Shown here: positions 56,664 through 64,000 of the stretch, piece by piece | How positions within the stretch are numbered: the stretch's first letter is position 1 | Layout of the letters: every line of letters begins with the position of its first letter | Notes under the pieces: generated by a model | Databases searched by the model: none | What the model saw: only the letters and a program-made list of their open reading frames with translations | What the model was told of the DNA's origin: nothing | Position numbers and translations under genes: made by a program | Assembly (NCBI RefSeq): GCF_000003815.2 | Contig: NC_049988.1 | Location: 11,242,657-11,306,656, forward strand | From: Branchiostoma floridae | Lineage: Eukaryota; Chordata; Leptocardii; Amphioxiformes; Branchiostomatidae | Reading direction: 5' to 3' | DNA length: 64,000 bases

Positions 56664-58610
56664 TGACCTTAAAATTAATATCTAAAGCAATGACAGGAAG
56701 AGTTCTGTATGCATTTGATTTTGTTTTGAAACTGTTAAACTGTGCCAATTTCATTAGCTGTTTTAGCCTTGACTTTCAATGTCTAAAATAGATATATATT
56801 GTAGGCATTGTTTATTGTTTCATTTTCCTAGTTTTATTGATTATGTTGCCGGAGATGCCTGAGGCATTAGAAAAAAAAACTGCCCTATGAATTAACTTGT
56901 CTTTAACAAAATGCCTGTCCTGCAATGGTTACTCATATTTTTTCAGAGGTACTCATATTTTTCAGAGGTACGGAATCTGTGGCAATTACTATTAGTTACC
57001 TCTTCTATTTTTTCTTTAACCTCAATACTGACGTTTTATGAGTATCTAAGCCAATTTGAGTGCCCAAGAACTATCCATTTAGCATCCATAAGCTAAGTAA
57101 AAACATTTAAAGGATCAGAAGTCAGCAAAGAAATGGATCTACATTATTTTTTGTAGTACCTCCATTAGCACCTGTACCATGCATAAGATAGAGTTTAAGC
57201 ACTGAAATTGCCAATATGCATGCTGACGAAATTGTTACCGCAGCAAGAGGATGATGGTTTCTACATGTTTTTGGGTAATATTCGGTGAGGCAGCGATCGC
57301 CCTCTACCCACAGTTCCTATAATTATATACTGATTAGTACCTTATTCTCAGTTTGACGCAGAACCGGACGGACAAACCACCCTGGCATGGAACGTTGTGA
57401 CGATAGCATCGGTCACGAATAGGACTTTCCTTACTTAGAACAAGATTTCCCTTTAGAAAACTGAAAGGCATCTTCTCTGATTGGCTGACAGCTGGTTTGT
57501 GGCGAAGCCCAAAGTAACCGAAAAGCTAACGTAAGCAAGCAGAGGGACCAGACATTTGCCAGAAGGAGTATGTTATGGGAGTTGTTCCCTCTGCATAGGA
57601 GTATGCGGTGTTGAAAATGATGAAAATATGCCGGGAAGTGTGTGGGGGGGGGGGGGGGCAGGTGTGCTTGTGTACAACAATCCTAGCATTGTACGAAAGG
57701 ATTGCGCGTTTTGCTTTGCAACTCCTCCTGAATTTACCATTCAGAAGCATTACCAGCCCTCCTGAATTTATCGTTAAGCGTTACTCCGCCTTCTGAATTC
57801 ACCGTTAAGCATTACCAAGACAACCCCCTCTCTTGCAGACCCTCATGTAAGGGTGCCCACATTAACAAGAAAACTTGAACTTCTCAGAATGCTACTGACC
57901 GTATACACTTTTTCTAGATGAAAGGATTTGAACTCCTATCCTATGGTCTACCAACCTGATGAAATTATTTTGGGGACTTCCAGTAACTATTTACTGAATT
58001 CTAAACTATAGTAAAAAATTTTGCTCATCTTCTGGACAAGTAAATCATGAATCACTTTGTTAGCCATGCTGATCGCTGGTATCTTTGGGTTATAGAAATC
58101 AACCAGGCTTTATTATAAACCCCTCAGGGTGCAACATTGATCATCTATTATCATATATGTGGCATTGACCTGTCATGCGATGCCATAACACATAGAAGTG
58201 TCCCGATCCGGGTACGTGGATGCCTAGAAATTAATTCACTGGTGTTTTAATGAATCTCTATTTAAACAGCTGTTTTTAATCCATTTCTAATTGAAATGAT
58301 ATATCACCCATCACCAGATCCGATCAGTTAAAAGAACAATTTGACCAGTAACACCCTTTCCTCAGCTGTAACTCTTTTCATGCTTTAAAGTCCTTGAGAT
58401 TGTGAGAAAGGCCTTTTTATGACAAGAGTGTGATAATCACTTTCCCCTCCCCTTTCTCACCCATCTTTAGAGAAGCCATTCTCTAATCTCCTTTGCACCT
58501 ACATGTAGGTGTTTAAAATCCAGCAACAACAATGCATGCACTAATTTATAATGACAGGTAATTAGAGAAATGAATGGTAGTTGCAACTTGGTAATGAAGA
58601 AGTAGACTAA
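56664..58610. other. Intronic sequence without recognised features
   Basis: Apart from the poly-G run, nothing is supported between the minisatellite and the first hairpin at 58618. It is AT-rich and presumably SNF8 intron 5. Confidence 0.5.
57644..57658. repeat. Poly-G run
   Basis: Fifteen consecutive G bases; the exact length is unreliable in assemblies. Confidence 0.9.
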
Positions 58611-58617
58611 GTTTACC

Positions 58618-58638
58618 CAAGGAGGTTTAACTTCCTTG
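58618..58638. repeat. CAAGGAGGTT-family hairpin
   Basis: CAAGGAGGTT and AACTTCCTTG arms are separated by one base, with one mismatch between the arms. Confidence 0.7.
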
Positions 58639-59330
58639 CTTTACCTTGCATATCACAAAGGAGTTTTAAAGCTCTGAGCTCACTGACCTAACCTAGATTT
58701 TCCAACAGCAACCTAATGGAATAGATTTTTAGTCTTTACTATTTGCCTTTGGTAATCTTTACTCTTGGCTACCCCAGGCCTAGGTCTCTTGTGATTTTAT
58801 TGATAAAAGCTCCTTGGTTTAAGACAAAAAAAATTCCTGATCATTTAGATGGTGATAGGTTTGAAGGCTGATATCAGATACTGATAGCCAGAATAAAGCT
58901 ACCAAACCAGAATGGCTGTCACATGTCAATATATGCCACAGGCCTTCTACTACTTAGAATAATTTGCCACTGCAGTCCGCATAGGGTATTGATAGGTGAA
59001 ATTTGGGGTCCTGGCCTATGGACTATCTTGCAGGTGCTAGCATGTGCTATAGAGAGGTGTTGAAAAGCCCTGCAACAAAGTAACAACAAACTTTTTGATA
59101 ACCAAACCAAGGACTTAATGATAACCTGGGTTTTGATCTGGTACAAAGTACAGTTATCTTTTGGACCATTAACAATTTAACATGAAGCCATGAATGCCAT
59201 GAAGCTGTTACCGGTGATTCATATGAATAGAAACATCAGGCAAAAGTTTGTTCCAGAGATTATTTGTAGTTTAGGTTCCAAATCCTACTACATGGGCAGG
59301 CTGTATATAAGGCGCTTACCTTCCTCTTTT

Positions 59331-59450
59331 TGGTAATTATGCACATTGTTATGCGGGTTGAAAGGAGGTCAGTTATTGTCAAGGCATGCTCCCCAATTAG
59401 CAAGTTATTAGCAAGTCCCACAGGGACCTTCCCAAAACACTGTGAAATTT
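59331..59450 (+). repeat. Diverged duplicate, copy 1 (second at 61313)
   Basis: It shares GTAATTAT, ATTGTTATGC, AGGTCAG, CAATTA and CCCACAGGGAC with 61313-61430 in the same order and orientation, about 2 kb apart. Confidence 0.6.
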
Positions 59451-59495
59451 CTATACACAACTGCTTTATAGAGCCTGGTGGACAGTCAGGCCAAG

Positions 59496-59530
59496 CAAGG
59501 AGGTTGAAATGATTTTTTTAAACCTCCTTG
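59496..59530. repeat. CAAGGAGGTT-family hairpin
   Basis: Arms CAAGGAGGTT (59496-59505) and AACCTCCTTG (59521-59530) are perfect complements around a 15-base AT-rich loop. Confidence 0.75.
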
Positions 59531-60101
59531 GGCCAAGGAAGTTTCATATATTAAACGTCCTTGGTCAGGCAAAGAAAATTTCAGATTAGAACTTTAAAGT
59601 TGAAGAAACCTGAAAATTCACTTCTGGGTTGGATTACAGGATTCAAGTCAGATCAAGAAGCTTTCATCAATAAAAGTTCCTTGATCCTCCTTGATCTCAC
59701 CAACTTGATCGGGCTCAACACTTTTGGACTACCTACTAATGGCAACCTTAGCATTTGGAAAAATGGGAAATTAGGCAGTGCTGTGCACAGCACTATAGCC
59801 AGACAACTTCTCACTTTATTATATACCATTAAAGCTTGGATCCAGGTTACATCCAGGTACGTGGTGTCATACTTTGTGGCGTCACTGAGGAAAGTGAACG
59901 TTTTCAGACATGAATCTGATATGTCAGCCACGTTTCTGAATCATAAAATCTTTTTTTTCTGGCAGCCAAGTCTTGATATATATTTGGGATGATCAGGGGA
60001 TCCAGAGGAAACTTAGTGGCAATATTAAGAAACATGATGTGTTTGAAGGCATTTGAAAGTCCATGAAGGAATGCATGAGCTTCAGTAAGACAGAGGTTCA
60101 T

Positions 60102-60224
60102 AATCTCCAAGCAGATCTTGCAGTAGCATAAGATAGTATTTATAAGCTGGGGAAGAGTTAAGCCATTTCTGCCAGCTAAACTCCTTCCCTATCCTTATGA
60201 CACCGCAAGATCTGCTTGGAGATT
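60102..60224. repeat. CTCCAAGCAGA-family inverted repeat
   Basis: Perfect 20-bp arms (60102-60121 and 60205-60224), starting AATCTCCAAGCAGATCTTGC, flank an 83-bp spacer. Confidence 0.85.
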
Positions 60225-60328
60225 TAGAGGTTAAGTGCTGATCACAGACAAAGAATCACTGTGCAAAAGTGGGGTTCAAAAGGCACCAACTGACCAGTCT
60301 AACATGGTCTGGTTTGTCACCTTTTAGC

Positions 60329-60400
60329 CAGTGAGTGGTTAGTGTGTTAGGTTCGTGAGCTGGTGGGCCCGGGTTAAAATCCTGGGAGCCAGGAGACTAC
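60329..60400 (+). repeat. Degraded tRNA-like sequence
   Basis: A-box-like GTGAGTGGTTAGTG and B-box-like GGGTTAAAATCC occur at tRNA-like spacing. No cloverleaf is convincing; it is probably an old SINE head. Confidence 0.35.
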
Positions 60401-60759
60401 TACTTGCCTCTTGTGTTTCAAAAGTGCAAGATTGTGAAGGACCTTGCACTTCTGTGTCAGTGGGAAAGATGGCCTCAAGCCGACTTCTTCCAAGCCAGTC
60501 CTCACGATGTGGTTCAGCATGTGAGAAGGCCTGTTAACCTTTACTGCCTCCTCAAGACATTTAAGATTCATTGTTTGACATTGCCTGGGCCAGACCCTAT
60601 AGAAGAATATCATACATCCAACATCTGCCAAAACTCTTCACCCAGCAGACGTGCTTTAGGCGTTTTTGTCGAACTTCCTATTTTGCACTTTTTTTTCGCG
60701 CAAATGGACAGGAGGAACAAAGCCAAACAAAAAGTTGAAAAATGCCTAAACTGTAGCCC

Positions 60760-60827
60760 AACCTCTGCTTGGAGAGTAACCGGCGTGACACAGAGATTCT
60801 ATCTTTCATACTCTCCAAGCAGAGGTT
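60760..60827. repeat. CTCCAAGCAGAGG-family hairpin
   Basis: Perfect 19-bp arms, AACCTCTGCTTGGAGAGTA (60760-60778) and its complement (60809-60827), flank a 30-base spacer. Confidence 0.85.
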
Positions 60828-60930
60828 CAGCTCCAGCTGTTTTTGATGTGTTAAAGGACTTGGCCAGCAGACATGAAGGAAACGGTACAATATTAAAATA
60901 GAAAACTTGACAAAAATGCCTAAAAGCATG

Positions 60931-60956
60931 CAAGGAGGTTGAAAACAACCTCCTTG
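60931..60956. repeat. CAAGGAGGTT-family hairpin
   Basis: Perfect arms CAAGGAGGTT and AACCTCCTTG are separated by six bases. AGCATG words outside extend the symmetry loosely. Confidence 0.8.
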
Positions 60957-61312
60957 AAGCATGTTAAAAACAGCCAGAGCCAAACCTCTGCTTAGAGAGC
61001 AATCTTTCCATGTGCCACTTTTTGCTGGCTCTATGCAAATCAAGACAATTCACGCCTTGTTCATATCCACAAAGTCGGGTCTGGTACCATGAATGCTGAC
61101 CGAAGGGGGTCTGATAGACACCAACTGACCATTTAAGCAGTTGTTAATCTGTGCTGGTTGAAAAGACACAGCTTTAACTTTAAAGGGCTTGTTGGCAAGT
61201 GACAGATGGATATTGCTGGTGTTTCCACTATGGCTTACAACCATGCCTTTTTTTTGGCTTGTTGATCCTCCTTTTAGGTGATTTTGTCAGGCCAGAGAGG
61301 AAAATCCTCAAG

Positions 61313-61430
61313 TAATTATTGTTATGCAGGTTCAAACAAGGTCAGCTTTTGTCCTTAATACAATTGCAAAGGATACATGTGCAATTATCAAGTATCCCAC
61401 AGGGACTGTCCAAGAACCCCAGGTGGTGAC
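61313..61430 (+). repeat. Diverged duplicate, copy 2 (first at 59331)
   Basis: Same order of shared words as 59331-59450. A CTCTCCAAGCAGAGG motif follows at about 61509. Confidence 0.6.
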
Positions 61431-61655
61431 TTTCTTCCTAACACATGTCTTGCTCAGAGATACATGTAAGTCCTGGGCTTCAGTCAGCGCAACGAGGGGT
61501 TATCTACTCTCCAAGCAGAGGTTAGGCTCCGGCTGTTTTTTGACGTTTCACTTTAGTCCGTTTTTTTTAGCTTTCTAATTTGTCATGTTTCTTGAAGTAC
61601 GCCAGCCAAACAATACAAGATACAATACACAATAGAAAGCCCAATAAAAATGACT

Positions 61656-62046
61656 NNNNNNNNNNNNNNNNNNNNNNNNNNNNNNNNNNNNNNNNNNNNN
61701 NNNNNNNNNNNNNNNNNNNNNNNNNNNNNNNNNNNNNNNNNNNNNNNNNNNNNNNNNNNNNNNNNNNNNNNNNNNNNNNNNNNNNNNNNNNNNNNNNNNN
61801 NNNNNNNNNNNNNNNNNNNNNNNNNNNNNNNNNNNNNNNNNNNNNNNNNNNNNNNNNNNNNNNNNNNNNNNNNNNNNNNNNNNNNNNNNNNNNNNNNNNN
61901 NNNNNNNNNNNNNNNNNNNNNNNNNNNNNNNNNNNNNNNNNNNNNNNNNNNNNNNNNNNNNNNNNNNNNNNNNNNNNNNNNNNNNNNNNNNNNNNNNNNN
62001 NNNNNNNNNNNNNNNNNNNNNNNNNNNNNNNNNNNNNNNNNNNNNN
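61656..62046. other. Assembly gap (391 N)
   Basis: A run of 391 Ns. Open frames across it are artefacts. The gap lies in what should be SNF8 intron 5 and could hide an exon. Confidence 0.99.
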
Positions 62047-63229
62047 GCGTGGCCAATTTACTCCTCTTTCTTCTAATATTAATAATGGACCTCTGAGTTC
62101 CAGGGTTCGAATCTCTTTGAAAATTGATTCAAGGCCTTTGATCCTCAGCACTACAAGTTACAGGTAGCCAGGATGTTTGGACCTGGATTCTTGCTAATTG
62201 TTAATTGGACACCAGCATCATTTGCATATCTTTAGAACAATAGCTGACCTTACTTTGAACCCGCATTACAATAGCGCATACTTACTTGAATTTTCAAGTC
62301 TGGAAGCAAGCTCCTGGCTAATGTTACAAGGCCCAATTTTAGATTATGAAATATTCTCTGGAACAAACTTGCCAATGAAGCATAACAACTTCATGGCATT
62401 CCATCCCATTTATACTCAAGTGTTAATATCATATGATGATCAAAAGATGACCAACCAGATCAAGGCGGTTGAAAAGAGGGACCAGAATGAGATCAAACAA
62501 ATCTCAGGTTGCTGACCAAAGCAAGGACCTTTCATCCTTGGCCACGTTGGTACTGTATTTCAATGCATGCATGGAAGGAGCATTCGAACAGAGGAGTTCA
62601 TTTAATGAAAACACCACAGCCGTGTAAGCACAACATAGGCTGTTAAACATGTCATGGCCAACTGACTCATACTTTGTGTGTAACTTTAATTTGTGAGTTA
62701 TCTATACGAAGATGAATCAATTATTTTATTTTGTTGGTCTTTTGCAACCTTTTCTGTATAATTTCTACCCCTCGAGCCACCTCTATAATTCACACTTCCG
62801 CACCTCCTACCCCCTATATATAACTGGCATTTGCAACAGGCCAAGAATAAATGCAGGACTATCAAATAGTAGCACATTGACTATGATTGAGAAGGGAAGT
62901 TTCTGATGAGAGAATTTTATTTACCAGAGTTAGAGAACAGTTTTTCCCTTGTAATGTAATGTACCAACTCAGATAAACTTTTATGCTAAATAAAAGCTTA
63001 TCTATCCTGAGGTTTCTGCAATATTAAGATCAGGTCAGTCAATTCCTTATAAGATCCTTGCTCAGAACTTGTTTAAAAACTCCCTTGTAGTCTGGAAGGC
63101 ATATACTAGTATGAGATCATTAACTATACTTCTCACCCAATTGAGATTGTCTTTCACTTCTCTAATGACCTGAATTACAAATTAGTACATGCATTGTACT
63201 TGCTAGTTTACACCAGTAGATAATCATGG
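62047..63229. other. Non-coding, no feature recognised
   Basis: The stretch between the gap and the retrotransposon remnant is AT-rich with no supported exon or repeat structure. Confidence 0.5.
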
Positions 63230-63997
63230 CTTCTTTAGAGATGGGCAGGAAAGGGCAGGAGAGGTTATTATGACACTGCGTCACGCAGGAAACACTGTCA
63301 CTGTAACTGATGGGTTTAACTCATTTGAGCAGGTAAAAGTGTATACTTACCTAGGTGTCACCATGGTACTCCTCTCTAAACTGGTCAGCACAACACAGCA
63401 AACGGATTGGTTTAAAGGACAGCCTCCCCTTGGCTTGGGGCCCTTTAGTTGCCCTTAAGCCGAGGCTTAAGCCCTTATGTTACCTAAAAGGAGATCCTGC
63501 TAGTCATGTGTCGAACCTTGTTATATACTCACCTGGATTATTGTGATACTGCATGGTTACTGTCACTTTTTCATTGTAACAAAGTAAGATCACAACAGTT
63601 GACTAAACTGCTAAATCGGGCAGCCAGGATTATTACTGGGCGATCACTCAAAGATCGTGTACCTACAGAAACCCTGCTTACAGAGGCTGGTATGGTACCC
63701 CTGGTTGAAAGGGTGAAATTGAACACGTTAGTGACTGTACACAAGGCAGTTCGCCACAAGGCACCTGCCTACGTGACACAAATGTTCAAATGGCTGTCGC
63801 CCCCAGTGCTTAGAGTTCGTACTCGCACTGCTACGAAACAGCTCTACAACTTCGACCCTCACATGCTGGACACTCCAAAAGCACATGTGGAAACCTTCAA
63901 GGGCAGCCTGCAGTACCTAGGGCCTGTCCTGTGGAATAGTCTCACTGCTGATCAGCGGAAACACACGTCAACGTCAGCATTTAAAAACGGACTGTAG
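63230..63997 (+). pseudogene. Non-LTR retrotransposon polymerase, C-terminal remnant
   Basis: Two frames give consecutive pieces of a Jockey/CR1/L2-type polymerase C-terminus. The first (63270-63360) reads TLRHAGNTVTVTDG and VKVYTYLGVT, the block after the catalytic core. The second (63506-63997) reads YTHLDYCDTAWLL, LNRAARIITGRSL, LGPVLWNSLTADQRKHTS and FKNGL, then stops. A frameshift or deletion between about 63,360 and 63,510 separates them, so the element is dead. The 3' UTR would lie beyond the window. The rest of the element is absent upstream. Confidence 0.8.
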
Positions 63998-64000
63998 ATG

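Noticed and set aside
59561-59992. 143-codon open frame
   Set aside because: It overlaps the repeat-rich block and shows no domain.
61567-62167. Long open frames on both strands near 61.6-62.2 kb
   Set aside because: They are created by the run of Ns.

Overview
The window is animal genomic DNA: intron-rich genes with GT/AG junctions, many retroelements and MITE-like repeats, and metazoan-specific domain mosaics. The gene content (ESCRT-II SNF8, Kelch-like and BTB-BACK proteins, a pectinacetylesterase/Notum-family hydrolase, a Cys-loop receptor fused to extracellular modules) and the repeat style suggest an invertebrate deuterostome, most likely a cephalochordate (amphioxus). That species call is inference. 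All gene models were assembled by hand from splice signals and reading-frame phase; every coding sum is divisible by three.

Layout. 1-2.9 kb: 3' part of an L1/Tx1-like LINE with an open reverse transcriptase. 2.9-5.4 kb: repeats, including a Harbinger-like element with perfect 33-bp terminal inverted repeats. 5.4-9.4 kb (minus): six-exon pectinacetylesterase/Notum-family hydrolase, 464 aa, with an N-terminal membrane anchor. 11.7-19.3 kb (plus): a 16-exon gene of about 918 aa encoding signal peptide - CUB - LDLa - Frizzled CRD - Kringle - CCP/sushi - complete Cys-loop ligand-gated channel (M1-M4). This is the most remarkable object in the window. 19.3-36.8 kb: mostly non-coding, with a CpG-rich stretch near 22.9-24.4 kb that ends in a candidate first coding exon. 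36.8-41.6 kb (plus): BTB-BACK protein resembling insect serine-enriched protein, with an antisense tRNA-Ser(UGA) in one intron. 43.0-47.8 kb (minus): seven-exon Kelch-like protein, 591 aa. From 49.0 kb (plus): first five exons of SNF8/VPS22, with the rest beyond the window or possibly in the gap. Its introns hold an array of short CACTGG/CCAGTG palindromes, a 5'-truncated Penelope-like retroelement, a tRNA-derived SINE and many hairpin repeats. 61,656-62,046 is an assembly gap of Ns. The window ends in a decayed non-LTR retrotransposon.

Orientation. The hydrolase and the mosaic channel are head to head (2.2 kb between start codons). The BTB-BACK and Kelch-like genes are tail to tail. The Kelch-like gene and SNF8 are head to head (1.2 kb between start codons). 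No pathway links all these genes. The functional theme of interest is the mosaic receptor: it carries in cis modules (CUB-LDLa, Frizzled-Kringle, CCP) that in other animals occur in separate proteins that cluster or modulate neurotransmitter receptors.
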